Assembly (NCBI GenBank): GCA_041485905.1
Contig: JBGPKK010000012.1
Coordinates: forward strand, 1-53,715
Source of the DNA: JAHFUI01 sp041485905
Lineage (GTDB): Bacteria > Acidobacteriota > Vicinamibacteria > Vicinamibacterales > CAVVIG01
Direction: 5' to 3'
DNA length: 53,715 nt
Shown: positions 18,187-26,495 of the stretch, piece by piece
Layout of the letters: each line of letters opens with the position of its first letter
Position numbering within the stretch: position 1 is the stretch's first letter
The notes under the pieces: generated by a model
What the model saw: only the letters and a program-made list of their open reading frames with translations
Databases searched by the model: none
Told to the model about the DNA's origin: nothing
Translations under genes and position numbers: made by a program

Positions 18187-18813
18187 ATGAAGCTGATCGA
18201 CGTCTCGGTCCCGCTCGACGCCAACCTGCCGACCTACCCCGGAAACACACCGTTCAGCCTGGAAGCCATCAAACGGATTGCGAGAGGGGAGAGCTCGAAC
18301 GTGTCGACGCTGCACATGAGCGCGCACACCGGCACGCACGTCGACGCCCCGCGTCATTTCTTCGATGGCGCACCGGGTACTGACGCGCTTCCCCTCGAGA
18401 TGCTGCTCGGCCGGGCCCGCGTGATCGAGGTCACGTCGCGAAAGGGCATCGGACCCGAGGAGCTGTCCGACGTCGATCTCTCCGAAGATGTCCGGGTGCT
18501 GATCAAGACGCACAACTCACGGCTGTGGGGATCGCCGGAGTTTCACAAGGAGTACGTCGGGGTGACCGAAGCGGGCGCCAAGCACCTGATCGAGCACGGG
18601 ATCAAGGTGCTCGGCGTCGACTACCTGTCGGTCGAGGAGTTCAAGAGGCCCGGCGCGCCCGCCCATCACGTGCTGCTCGGCGGCGGGACCATCGTCATCG
18701 AGGGTCTGAACCTGCGCGACGTGGATCCGGGCGTGTACGAGATGTTCTGCCTGCCGCTGCGAATCGTGGGCGCCGACGGCGCGCCGGCCCGGGTCGTGCT
18801 CCGCCAGAGCTGA
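18187..18813 (+). CDS. Cyclase-family metal hydrolase (kynurenine formamidase-like)
   Basis: A 208-residue member of the cyclase/kynurenine formamidase family. The metal-binding signature HTGTHVDAPRHF (about residues 44-55) is intact and a downstream His/Glu pair occurs in HHVLLGGGTIVIEGL. Family members hydrolyse N-formylkynurenine, cyclic imides or isatin; the substrate here is not determined, and there are no other tryptophan-degradation genes in the window. The start is the ATG at 18187 giving MKLIDVSVPL, which matches the family start; the reading frame extends further upstream without a better start. It ends nine bases before glgC, so the two are probably co-transcribed. Confidence 0.88.
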   Translation: MKLIDVSVPLDANLPTYPGNTPFSLEAIKRIARGESSNVSTLHMSAHTGTHVDAPRHFFDGAPGTDALPLEMLLGRARVIEVTSRKGIGPEELSDVDLSEDVRVLIKTHNSRLWGSPEFHKEYVGVTEAGAKHLIEHGIKVLGVDYLSVEEFKRPGAPAHHVLLGGGTIVIEGLNLRDVDPGVYEMFCLPLRIVGADGAPARVVLRQS

Positions 18814-18822
18814 ACCCCCATC

Positions 18823-20112
18823 ATGCCGGCGCTGCTCGACGACAGCCTCGTCATCGTCCTCGCCGGCGGCGCCGGAGAACGGCTCTATCCGCTGACGAAG
18901 GACCGCGCCAAGCCTGCCGTCTACTTCGGCGGGCCGTACCGCATCATCGATTTCGCGCTCAGCAACTGCGTCAACTCCGGCCTGCGCCGGATCTTCATCG
19001 CGACCCAGTACAAATCGCTCTCCCTCAACCGCCACATTCGCATGGGCTGGAGCATCGTGTCCGAGGAGCTCGGGGAATTCGTCGAGATCCTGCCGCCCCA
19101 GAAGCGCGTGAGCGAACATTGGTATCAGGGAACGGCCGACGCGGTGTATCAGAACCTGTACTCGATCATGCGGGAAAGTTCGCGCCACCTGATCGTGCTG
19201 TCGGGGGATCACGTCTACAAGATGGACTACCTGCGCATGCTCCGCTTTCATGAAGAGCGCGGAGCGGCCGTGACGCTCGCCGCGATCGAAGAGCCGATTG
19301 CCGAGGCGAGCCGGTTCGGCATTGTGGCGGTGGACGAAAACGAACGGGTGATCGGCTTTCAGGAAAAGCCCTCCGACCCGAGCGCGATTCCAGGTTCCCC
19401 CGACTTCGCGCTGGCCTCGATGGGCGTCTACATCTTCGACACCGACGTCCTGGTGCACGCGCTCGAAGCCGACAGGGCACGGCCCACCACCCACGATTTC
19501 GGCAAGGACATCATTCCGGCCCTCATTCATCAGGTGCCGGTGTACGCGTATCGGTTCTACGACGAGAACAAGAAGGCGTCGAAGTACTGGCGTGACATCG
19601 GGACGCTCGACGCGTACTTCGAAGCGAACATGGACCTGTGCCAGGTCAATCCCGAGTTCAACCTGTACGATCCCGAGTGGCCGCTGCGCACGTACCAGCC
19701 GCAGGCGCCGCCGGCCAAGTTCGTGTTCGCCGAGACCGGACGCCGGTGCGGCCAGGCGCTTGATTCGGTGATCTCACCCGGGTGCATCGTATCGGGCAGC
19801 AGCATCTCCGGCAGCGTGCTGTGTCCGAACGTGCGCGTCCACAGTTTCTGCCACATCGAGAAATGCATCCTGATGCCCGGCGTCCGCGTGGGGCGTCATG
19901 CGCGCATCCGGCGCGCCATCATCGACCGCGACGTCCTCATCCCGCGCGGTGCGCTCATCGGCTACGACCCCGAAGAAGATCGGCGCCGCTACACCGTGAC
20001 TGAATCCGGCATCGTCGTCGTTACCACCGACGATGAGCCGCTCATCGGCCCGCTCAGCGATGAAGCGCTGCAGATCGAAGCTGAAGCTGACCGAAAGGGC
20101 GGCGGAGGGTAA
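18823..20112 (+). CDS. glgC: Glucose-1-phosphate adenylyltransferase (ADP-glucose pyrophosphorylase)
   Basis: Makes ADP-glucose from glucose-1-phosphate and ATP, the committed step of bacterial glycogen synthesis. The 429 residues match the family length. The nucleotide-binding start LAGGAGERLYPLTKDRAKPA is complete, followed by GTADAVYQNL, LSGDHVYKMDY, GFQEKPSDP and YWRDIGTLDAYFEAN. A left-handed beta-helix follows at about residues 300-400 with its repeating hydrophobic hexapeptides. It sits nine bases after the cyclase gene and 44 bases before eno; grouping with eno and gpmA places it in a carbon-storage and glycolysis cluster. No glgA or glgB is visible. Confidence 0.97.
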   Translation: MPALLDDSLVIVLAGGAGERLYPLTKDRAKPAVYFGGPYRIIDFALSNCVNSGLRRIFIATQYKSLSLNRHIRMGWSIVSEELGEFVEILPPQKRVSEHWYQGTADAVYQNLYSIMRESSRHLIVLSGDHVYKMDYLRMLRFHEERGAAVTLAAIEEPIAEASRFGIVAVDENERVIGFQEKPSDPSAIPGSPDFALASMGVYIFDTDVLVHALEADRARPTTHDFGKDIIPALIHQVPVYAYRFYDENKKASKYWRDIGTLDAYFEANMDLCQVNPEFNLYDPEWPLRTYQPQAPPAKFVFAETGRRCGQALDSVISPGCIVSGSSISGSVLCPNVRVHSFCHIEKCILMPGVRVGRHARIRRAIIDRDVLIPRGALIGYDPEEDRRRYTVTESGIVVVTTDDEPLIGPLSDEALQIEAEADRKGGGG

Positions 20113-20156
20113 CGAACCAACACGTCTCACGACGAGCGTCGGGACAGGAGCCTGAT

Positions 20157-21455
20157 GTGCAGATCACACGAATTCACGCGCGAGAGATCCTCGATTCGCG
20201 CGGCAACCCGACGGTGGAGGTTGACGTCGCGCTGGAGGGCGGCGCATCGGGGCGCGCGGCCGTGCCGTCCGGGGCCTCGACCGGCGAGCGGGAGGCGCTC
20301 GAGCTACGCGACGGCGACCGCGCACGGTACGGCGGCAAAGGCGTGCGCACCGCCGTCGCCCACGTCAACGGCGACATCGCCAAAGCGATCGTCGGGCGCG
20401 CGTTCACCCAGCGCAGCCTCGACGAAGCCCTGATCGGCCTCGACGGCACGCCGACGAAGAGCCGCCTCGGCGCCAACGCGTTGCTCGGCGTGTCGATGGC
20501 CGCGGCGCATGCCGGGGCCACGGCGGCCGGGGTTCCCCTTTACAGGCATCTCTCGTCGATTTACGGCAGCCAGCAGCTGACGCTGCCGGTACCGATGCTG
20601 AACATTTTGAATGGAGGCGCGCACGCCGACACGAGCGTCGACTTCCAGGAGTTCATGGTGATGCCGGTCGGGGTCGCATCGTTCGCCGAGGCGCTGCGCG
20701 CGGGGGCGGAGATCTTTCACGCGCTGCGCGGCATCCTGAAATCGCACGGGCAATCGACCGGTGTCGGCGACGAGGGCGGGTTCGCGCCCAATTTGAAATC
20801 CAATCGCGAGGCGGTCGAAGTCGTCCTCGAAGCCATCGCCGCCGCCGGGTTGAAGGCTGGACACGACGTGTTCATTGCGATCGACGTCGCCTCGAGCGAG
20901 CTGTGGGCGGGCCGCGGGAAGTACGTGTTCAAGAAGTCCGGCGAATCCGATCGCACCTCGGACCAGATGATCCGTCTCTACGACGACTGGCAGCGGGAAT
21001 ATCCGATTATTTCCATCGAGGACGGCCTTGCGGAGAGCGACTGGGAAGGCTGGCAAGAGCTGACCCGCGAGCTCGGCGACCGCGTCCAACTGGTCGGCGA
21101 CGATGTGTTCGTGACCAACCCCGACATTCTGCGCCGCGGCATCGCCGACGGCGTTGGCAACGCGCTCCTGGTCAAGCTGAATCAGATCGGAACGGTCACC
21201 GAGACGCTCGACGCCGTCCGCATGGCGAGCGACGCTCGGTACGCCACGATCATCTCTCACCGCTCCGGCGAGACCGAAGACACGACGATTGCCGACCTCG
21301 CGGTCGGGACGGCCGCCGGACAGATCAAGACCGGGTCGGCGAGCCGCACCGATCGCGTCTGCAAATACAATCAGCTCCTCCGGATCGAAGAAGAGCTCGG
21401 GTCGAGCGCGAAATACGCCGGCCGCGCCGCCATTCGCGCGGCCATCCCGACGTGA
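20157..21455 (+). CDS. eno: Enolase (phosphopyruvate hydratase)
   Basis: Converts 2-phosphoglycerate to phosphoenolpyruvate; 432 residues, normal length. Conserved blocks are IHAREILDSRGNPTVEVDV, VPSGASTGEREALELRD, NGGAHADTSVDFQEFM, GDEGGFAPN, the Mg2+ site SIEDGLAESDW, VGDDVFVTN, the catalytic Lys in LVKLNQIGTVTET, and ISHRSGETEDT. The start is the GTG at 20157; GACAGGAG ends seven bases upstream. The overlapping ATG at 20155 is in another frame. The next gene, gpmA, encodes the preceding glycolytic step. Confidence 0.98.
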   Translation: MQITRIHAREILDSRGNPTVEVDVALEGGASGRAAVPSGASTGEREALELRDGDRARYGGKGVRTAVAHVNGDIAKAIVGRAFTQRSLDEALIGLDGTPTKSRLGANALLGVSMAAAHAGATAAGVPLYRHLSSIYGSQQLTLPVPMLNILNGGAHADTSVDFQEFMVMPVGVASFAEALRAGAEIFHALRGILKSHGQSTGVGDEGGFAPNLKSNREAVEVVLEAIAAAGLKAGHDVFIAIDVASSELWAGRGKYVFKKSGESDRTSDQMIRLYDDWQREYPIISIEDGLAESDWEGWQELTRELGDRVQLVGDDVFVTNPDILRRGIADGVGNALLVKLNQIGTVTETLDAVRMASDARYATIISHRSGETEDTTIADLAVGTAAGQIKTGSASRTDRVCKYNQLLRIEEELGSSAKYAGRAAIRAAIPT

Positions 21456-21482
21456 TCATCAATCATCATGCGTGTACGTAGT

Positions 21483-21500
21483 GTCCGGCTCTAGCCGGAC
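21483..21500. repeat. REP-like palindrome upstream of gpmA
   Basis: GTCCGGCT and AGCCGGAC arms with a two-base loop, eight bases before the gpmA start codon. It matches the palindrome at 11735-11752 in reverse orientation. A hairpin here would cover the place where a ribosome site is expected; no Shine-Dalgarno is visible before the ATG. Confidence 0.65.
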
Positions 21501-21508
21501 CGTCACAT

Positions 21509-22258
21509 ATGCACAAACTCGTTCTGCTTCGGCACGGCGAATCCACCTGGAACAAGGACAACCGGTTCACCGGCTGGACCGACGTGGATCTGTCAGATCG
21601 CGGACGCGAGGAGGCGCGCGAGGCCGGACGTCTGCTCCAGGAGGGCAGCTACACCTTCGACGTCGCGTACACGTCGGTCCTCAAGCGAGCGATTCGAACG
21701 CTGTGGATCACCCTCGACGCCCTCGACCTCATGTGGATCCCGGTCATGAAAAGCTGGCGTCTCAACGAGCGGCATTACGGCGCGTTGCAGGGCCTGAACA
21801 AGGCGGAGACCGCCGCGAAGCACGGGGAGGCGCAAATCAAGATCTGGCGGCGCAGCTACGACATTCGGCCGCCCCCCCTCGAGCGCGGCGACCCGCGGGA
21901 CCCGTCGCGCGATCCACGGTACGGAGGTCTGAATCCCGGGGAGCGGCCCCTCACCGAGTCGCTGAAAGACACGGTGGCGCGGTTTCTGCCGTACTGGCAC
22001 GAAACCATCGCGCCCGCAATCATGTCGGGACAGCGCGTCGTCATCGGCGCACACGGAAACAGTCTTCGCGCGCTCGTGAAGTATCTCGACGACGTGTCAG
22101 AATCCGAGATCATCGAGCTGAACATTCCGACCGCGATCCCACTGGTGTACGAGCTCGACGACAATCTAAAGCCGCTCGGCCACTACTACCTTGGAGATCC
22201 AGCGGCGGCCGCGGCAGCCGCCGCGCGCGTCGCAGCACAGTCGAACGTGAAACCTTAG
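21509..22258 (+). CDS. gpmA: 2,3-bisphosphoglycerate-dependent phosphoglycerate mutase
   Basis: Interconverts 3- and 2-phosphoglycerate. The 249 residues and the histidine-phosphatase signature LVLLRHGESTWN near the N-terminus, the acid/base region LNERHYGALQGLNK and the second catalytic His in IGAHGNSLRALVKYLD identify the dPGM family. It follows eno in the same direction with a 53-base gap that carries a REP palindrome. The last 20 residues are an Ala-rich tail beyond the core fold. Confidence 0.96.
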   Translation: MHKLVLLRHGESTWNKDNRFTGWTDVDLSDRGREEAREAGRLLQEGSYTFDVAYTSVLKRAIRTLWITLDALDLMWIPVMKSWRLNERHYGALQGLNKAETAAKHGEAQIKIWRRSYDIRPPPLERGDPRDPSRDPRYGGLNPGERPLTESLKDTVARFLPYWHETIAPAIMSGQRVVIGAHGNSLRALVKYLDDVSESEIIELNIPTAIPLVYELDDNLKPLGHYYLGDPAAAAAAAARVAAQSNVKP

Positions 22259-22285
22259 AACTCAAAACTCAACAGGACTGCGATC

Positions 22286-22316
22286 AAAAAAAGGCCGGTC
22301 CGCGCGAAGCGAACCG
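22286..22316 (-). terminator. Rho-independent terminator for the minus-strand gene at 22353-22667
   Basis: An eight-base stem (22296-22303 with 22309-22316, one G-U pair on the minus-strand transcript) with a five-base loop is followed on the minus strand by seven T (complement of A at 22286-22292). The mismatch would be unpaired on the plus-strand transcript, supporting minus orientation, although gpmA converges on it. Confidence 0.7.
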
Positions 22317-22329
22317 ACCCTCTCAGTCT

Positions 22330-22357
22330 TTCTAACTTCTAACTTCTAAGTTCTAAC
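22330..22357. repeat. Four 7-bp TTCTAAC repeats
   Basis: TTCTAAC occurs four times in tandem (third copy TTCTAAG). The minus-strand gene at 22353-22667 ends inside the array: its TAG stop is read from the last copy. Confidence 0.8.
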
Positions 22358-22667
22358 TTTCCTTCGGTTCCTTCGGCTCCGCGGTTTCGTCCGCCGCAAT
22401 GCGCAGCGACCGAAGGAAACGCCGATCGTTGGCCGTGACCTCGAACGAACGCCGCTGCACGACGCGCGCCGGCGCGGTCACTTTCGTCAGCGCCGAGGAC
22501 TGCTGCGTGCGACTCACAAAGCCGACCACCGCCTCGAGCGTGACTTTCATCTCGTAACCCGCCGCGCGAGCTTTCTCGCGACAGGCTTCTACCTGTGGAT
22601 TCTCCGCGACCGCGGCGGCAATCGCGTCGGCCAGCTCTTTTGCGAACCGGTTGACGAGGTCGTCCAT
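22353..22667 (-). CDS. Small helical protein, function unknown
   Basis: A 104-residue cytoplasmic protein that I do not recognise. It begins MDDLVNRFAKELADAIAAAV, a likely amphipathic helix, and has a basic middle and an acidic tail rich in Glu, Pro and Lys. There are no cysteine motifs, signal peptide or membrane segment. The start at 22667 is preceded by an excellent GGAGGGGAG ribosome site, which rules out the in-frame ATG at 22685. The stop codon is formed by a 7-bp repeat and a terminator follows, so the gene is its own transcription unit convergent with gpmA. Confidence 0.75.
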   Translation of the reverse strand: MDDLVNRFAKELADAIAAAVAENPQVEACREKARAAGYEMKVTLEAVVGFVSRTQQSSALTKVTAPARVVQRRSFEVTANDRRFLRSLRIAADETAEPKEPKES

Positions 22668-22893
22668 GCTGCTCCCCTCCATCACGCGCGCCGGGCCGGG
22701 AACCGGGGCGCCTCCCGATCCGAACCTGCCTACACCAGGGCGATGGGCAGGGATCGGGCGCCAGACGTTTTCAACTGTTGCGGAATAAGACCTTGCAGCT
22801 ATTTCAGTCTACGGCCGAGCCACCGATCTGTCAAGCACTTACAGACACGTCCGCCGATGGATCGCGCTACAATTGCGGCACCTTTCGCCCCTC
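22668..22893. other. Divergent spacer before methylmalonyl-CoA mutase
   Basis: About 226 bases between divergent genes. A TACAAT hexamer at 22868-22873 is a possible -10 element for the mutase gene, but I see no convincing -35 at the right distance. No ORF or RNA was supported. Confidence 0.4.
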
Positions 22894-24543
22894 ATGACCG
22901 TTCCGGAGTCGCCACCACATCACGCTCGCACCCCCGCGGACCTCGCCAACTGGGATCCGTCCACCGCCCTGGGGTTCCCAGGGGAGTTTCCCTTTACCCG
23001 CGGCATTCAGCCGACGATGTACCGCGGCCGACTGTGGACGATGCGGCAGTATGCCGGCTTCGCGTCGGCCGAGGAATCCAACGCGCGGTACCGCTATCTA
23101 CTGGCGCACGGCGTCAGCGGTCTCAGCGTGGCGTTCGATCTGCCGACGCAGATGGGGTACGACTCCGATCACCCGTTGGCCGCCGGCGAAGTCGGCCGCG
23201 TGGGCGTGGCAATCGACTCGGTTGAGGACATGGCGGCGCTCTTCGACGGCATTCCGCTCGATCGCGTCTCGACCTCGATGACGATCAATGCAACCGCGAT
23301 CATCCTGCTCTCGCTGTACATCGCGGTGGCGCGTCGACAGAACGTGTCGCCATCCACGCTGTCCGGCACGATTCAGAACGACATCCTGAAGGAATACATC
23401 GCCCGCGGCACCTACATCTACCCGCCTCGTGCCTCGCTGCGCATCGTCACCGATATTTTCGCGTTCTGCGAGCGCGAGCTGCCGGCCTGGAACACTATTT
23501 CGATCAGCGGGTATCACATCAGGGAAGCCGGGTCGACCGCGGTCCAGGAAGTCGCCTTCACGTTCGCCAACGCCGTCGCCTACGTGCAGGCGGCGATCGA
23601 CGTGGGGCTCGATGTTGACAAGTTCGGTCAGCGGCTGTCGTTTTTCTTCAACGCGCACAACAATTTTCTCGAGGAAATCGCGAAATTCCGCGCGGCGCGC
23701 CGGCTGTGGGCGCGGCTCATGCGCGACCGGTTTGGCGCGTCGAACCCGCGCGCGCAGCAGCTGCGGTTCCATACGCAGACCGCCGGCAGCACGCTGACGG
23801 CACAGCAGCCCGACAACAACATCGTGCGGGTCGCGCTGCAGGCGCTGGCCGCCGTGCTCGGCGGCACGCAGTCGCTCCACTGCAACGGGCGCGACGAGGC
23901 GCTGGCGCTGCCGACCGAGGAGTCGGCGCAGATCGCCCTGAGGACGCAGCAGATCATCGCGGCCGAGAGCGGCGTCCCCAACACCGTCGATCCCGTGGCG
24001 GGTGCGTACGCCATCGAGGCGCTGACCGATCAGATTGAGCGCGGCGCCGAAGCGCTGCTCGACCGGATCGACCGCGCGGGCGGGACCCTCGCGGCCATTG
24101 AGGCCGGCCTCATCCAGCGCGACATCCAGGAATCGGCCTATCGCGCGCAACTCGCGATCGAATCGGGCGACGAGGTCGTCGTCGGGGTGAACAAGTTCGA
24201 GAAAAAGGGGTCGGGAGTCGTTTCCGCGCCGCCGGAACGGGAAAAAACCACTGAAAATTGGCCGAAATCCGCCGATAAGGGCGTCGACAACGACTCCCGA
24301 CCCCTTTTTTCTGTCGGCCCGGAGGTCGAGCGGCGGCAGATCGATCGTCTGAGAGCCGTGCGCGCGGGCCGCAGCGCCGAGTCGTGCCGATCGGCGCTCG
24401 ACGCGGTATCGCGCGCGGCGCGCGACGGCGGCAATCTCGTTCCGCCGATCATCGCAGCAGTCGAAGCAAAGGCGACGGTCGGCGAGATCGCTGACGCGAT
24501 GCGGGCGGTATTCGGCGAATACGCGGAAACGGCAACCTGGTGA
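22894..24543 (+). CDS. Methylmalonyl-CoA mutase, large (catalytic) subunit with in-frame element
   Basis: Acyl-CoA mutase large subunit of 549 residues, without the C-terminal B12-binding domain, which must be a separate protein; none is in the window. Family blocks are RGIQPTMYRGRLWTMRQYAG, LSVAFDLPTQMGYDSDHP, STSMTINATA, SGTIQNDILKEY, ISGYHIREAGS and NNFLEEIAKFRAARRLW. QPTMY suits methylmalonyl- rather than isobutyryl-CoA, but specificity is not proven. Residues about 436-472 come from a 109-bp palindromic element (24202-24310) inserted between VVVGVNKF and PEVERRQIDRLRA, which are normally near-contiguous; the frame is preserved. The ATG at 22894 is preferred over a TTG at 22873. It overlaps the next ATPase gene by four bases. 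Confidence 0.92.
   Translation: MTVPESPPHHARTPADLANWDPSTALGFPGEFPFTRGIQPTMYRGRLWTMRQYAGFASAEESNARYRYLLAHGVSGLSVAFDLPTQMGYDSDHPLAAGEVGRVGVAIDSVEDMAALFDGIPLDRVSTSMTINATAIILLSLYIAVARRQNVSPSTLSGTIQNDILKEYIARGTYIYPPRASLRIVTDIFAFCERELPAWNTISISGYHIREAGSTAVQEVAFTFANAVAYVQAAIDVGLDVDKFGQRLSFFFNAHNNFLEEIAKFRAARRLWARLMRDRFGASNPRAQQLRFHTQTAGSTLTAQQPDNNIVRVALQALAAVLGGTQSLHCNGRDEALALPTEESAQIALRTQQIIAAESGVPNTVDPVAGAYAIEALTDQIERGAEALLDRIDRAGGTLAAIEAGLIQRDIQESAYRAQLAIESGDEVVVGVNKFEKKGSGVVSAPPEREKTTENWPKSADKGVDNDSRPLFSVGPEVERRQIDRLRAVRAGRSAESCRSALDAVSRAARDGGNLVPPIIAAVEAKATVGEIADAMRAVFGEYAETATW
24202..24310. mobile_element. Palindromic (MITE/REP-like) element in frame inside the mutase gene
   Basis: The left arm at 24202-24222 is the exact reverse complement of the right arm at 24289-24309 (21 bp; core GGGGTCGGGAGTCG). 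About 66 bases lie between. The element is read through without a stop and adds about 36 residues in a surface linker of the mutase. No transposase is encoded; mobilisation in trans is inferred from structure alone. Confidence 0.8.
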
Positions 24544-25583
24544 GCGGATCCCTTTTATCAGTCGAGCATCTCACGACGGTCTTCGACCTGGCCGGCGGAC
24601 CCGTGCCGGCCGTCGACGATGTGAGCTTCGAGATTCGCGCGGGCGAGACCCTCGGCCTGGTCGGCGAGTCGGGCAGCGGTAAATCGATCACGGCGCTGTC
24701 GATCATGCGGCTGGTGCAGCCGCCAGGTCGAATCGCATCCGGACGCATCCTCTTCAAGGGACGGGACCTGCTGACGCTGTCTGAAGCCGACATGCGCGCC
24801 GTACGCGGCGCCAACATCGCGCTGATCTTTCAGGAGCCGATGACGGCGCTCAATCCGGTGTTCACGGTGGGCGATCAGATCGCGGAGGCGTTGCTCGTGC
24901 ACAACCTGGCGACGCGGCGCGAGGCGAGGAGCCGCGCAGTCGAGTTGCTCGACGCTGTGCGCGTCCCGGACGGGGCGGCGCGCGTGCGCGACTATCCCCA
25001 TCAACTCTCGGGCGGCATGCGGCAGCGCGTCCTGATTGCGATGGCGCTGGCCTGCAAACCGTCGCTCGTGATCGCCGACGAGCCGACGACCGCGCTCGAC
25101 GTCACCATTCAGGCGCAGATTCTCGAGCTGCTTCGCGACATGAGTTCGGCGTTCAACCTGTCTCTCCTGCTCATCACCCACGACCTGGGCATCATCGCCG
25201 AGACAGCGGACCGCGTCGCGGTCATGTACGCGGGACGCATCGTGGAAGAAGGATCGGTTCGCGCGATCCTGCGGGAGCCGAAACACCCCTACACCCGCGG
25301 TCTGCTGGCGTCGATACCGGGCGGTTCGCCAGGCGCGCGGCTTCGCGCGATCGAAGGCACCGTGCCGATGCTCGGCGCCCTGCCGCCGGGGTGTGCGTTC
25401 AACCCACGGTGTCCGGATCGATTCGAGCCGTGCACGACCGCGCCGCCGCCGGAATACAACGTCGGGCAGGAGCATGGTGCCCGATGTTATCTGTACGATC
25501 CAAGTCGACCGGCGACAGTCCTCAGTCGCCAGTCCCCAGTCGCCAGTCGTCAGTCGACAGTCAAGCCCGATGCCACTCGTTGA
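24540..25583 (+). CDS. Opp/Dpp-type ABC transporter ATPase (OppD-like)
   Basis: ATP-binding subunit of a peptide/nickel-type importer, 347 residues. Walker A GESGSGKSITALS, the Q-loop FQEPMTALNPV, the signature LSGGMRQRV, Walker B LVIADEPTTALD and the switch His in LLITHDLG are all present. The C-terminal oligopeptide-transporter extension has HPYTRGLLASIPG and the CAFNPRC/C cysteine pattern. The GTG start overlaps the mutase stop (GTGA). From about residue 325 the protein is encoded by the 7-bp repeat array 25513-25563, giving a tail with SRQSPVASRQSTV not expected in the family. No permease or binding-protein gene is adjacent. Confidence 0.93.
   Translation: MSGSLLSVEHLTTVFDLAGGPVPAVDDVSFEIRAGETLGLVGESGSGKSITALSIMRLVQPPGRIASGRILFKGRDLLTLSEADMRAVRGANIALIFQEPMTALNPVFTVGDQIAEALLVHNLATRREARSRAVELLDAVRVPDGAARVRDYPHQLSGGMRQRVLIAMALACKPSLVIADEPTTALDVTIQAQILELLRDMSSAFNLSLLLITHDLGIIAETADRVAVMYAGRIVEEGSVRAILREPKHPYTRGLLASIPGGSPGARLRAIEGTVPMLGALPPGCAFNPRCPDRFEPCTTAPPPEYNVGQEHGARCYLYDPSRPATVLSRQSPVASRQSTVKPDATR
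25513..25563. repeat. AGTCGNC 7-bp repeat array (site 1, within a CDS)
   Basis: Seven tandem heptamers of the form AGTCGNC with point changes. They lie in the last codons of the OppD-like gene and just before the OppF-like start at 25570. The same unit recurs at 26449, 27314, 28189, 31406 and 34253. Confidence 0.85.
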
Positions 25584-26448
25584 AGTTTCTCACCTCGTCA
25601 AATATTTCACCCGGGACAAGGGACTGTTTCGAGCGGGCACCTCCGTCAAGGCGGTCGACGACGTCAGCTTCGAGATCGACGAGGGTGAGACGTTCGGTCT
25701 GGTGGGTGAATCCGGCAGCGGGAAGACGACGACCGGCCGCTGCATACTCCGGCTCGTCGGCGCGACCTCGGGCGCCGTGCGATTCCGCGGCGAGGACGTC
25801 CTCGCGGCAACCAGATCGCGCATGCGGCAGATGCGACGCGACATGCAGATCGTCTTTCAGGACCCGTATTCGTCCCTCAATCCGCGGATGCGCGCGCGGC
25901 AGATCGTGGAGGAGCCGCTCATCATTCATCGCCTCGGCGACCGCACTGCCCGACGCGAGCGGGTCGCCGAGCTGTTCCGGCTGGTAGGCCTCGACCCTGC
26001 GCACCTGGAGCGCTATCCCCATCAGTTCAGCGGCGGTCAGCGGCAGCGCATCGGTCTCGCGCGCGCGCTGGCGCTCAATCCGTCGTTCGTGGTCCTCGAC
26101 GAGCCGGTGTCGGCGCTCGACGTGTCGGTGCAGGCGCAGGTGATCAACCTGCTGATGGATCTGCAGCACCAGTTGCACCTCACCTATCTGTTCATCGCCC
26201 ACGATCTGCGCCTGGTCGAGCACATCTGCAGCCGCGTCGCGGTGATGTATCTCGGAAGAATCGTGGAGATGGGGCCGGCCCGGTCCCTGTTCAGCACGGC
26301 CCGGCATCCCTACACTTGCGCGCTGCTATCGGCGGTTCCGGTCACCGACCCCGATGCGCCGCGGACCCGGATCGTGCTCGATCCGGCGTCGGTTGACCGC
26401 GGCGCCGCGCTACGTCAGATCGCGGATGGCCACTGGGCCGCGATCTAG
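25570..26448 (+). CDS. Opp/Dpp-type ABC transporter ATPase (OppF-like)
   Basis: Second ATPase of the pair, 292 residues. Walker A GESGSGKTTTGRCIL, Q-loop FQDPYSSLNPRM, signature FSGGQRQRIGLARAL, Walker B FVVLDEPVSALDVSVQAQ and switch His FIAHDLRLV are complete. The start ATG at 25570 gives MPLVEVSHLVKYF; the frame stays open upstream only through the repeat array. It overlaps the OppD-like gene by 14 bases. OppD and OppF types normally work as a heterodimer with two permeases and a lipoprotein, which must be elsewhere. Confidence 0.93.
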   Translation: MPLVEVSHLVKYFTRDKGLFRAGTSVKAVDDVSFEIDEGETFGLVGESGSGKTTTGRCILRLVGATSGAVRFRGEDVLAATRSRMRQMRRDMQIVFQDPYSSLNPRMRARQIVEEPLIIHRLGDRTARRERVAELFRLVGLDPAHLERYPHQFSGGQRQRIGLARALALNPSFVVLDEPVSALDVSVQAQVINLLMDLQHQLHLTYLFIAHDLRLVEHICSRVAVMYLGRIVEMGPARSLFSTARHPYTCALLSAVPVTDPDAPRTRIVLDPASVDRGAALRQIADGHWAAI

Positions 26449-26483
26449 TCGACAATCGTCAGTCGTCGGTCGTCAGTCCTGTT
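26449..26483. repeat. AGTCGNC 7-bp repeat array (site 2)
   Basis: Five degenerate heptamers between the OppF-like stop and the class II aldolase-like start, on the same strand orientation as site 1. Confidence 0.75.
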
Positions 26484-26495
26484 AGAATCGCCGGC

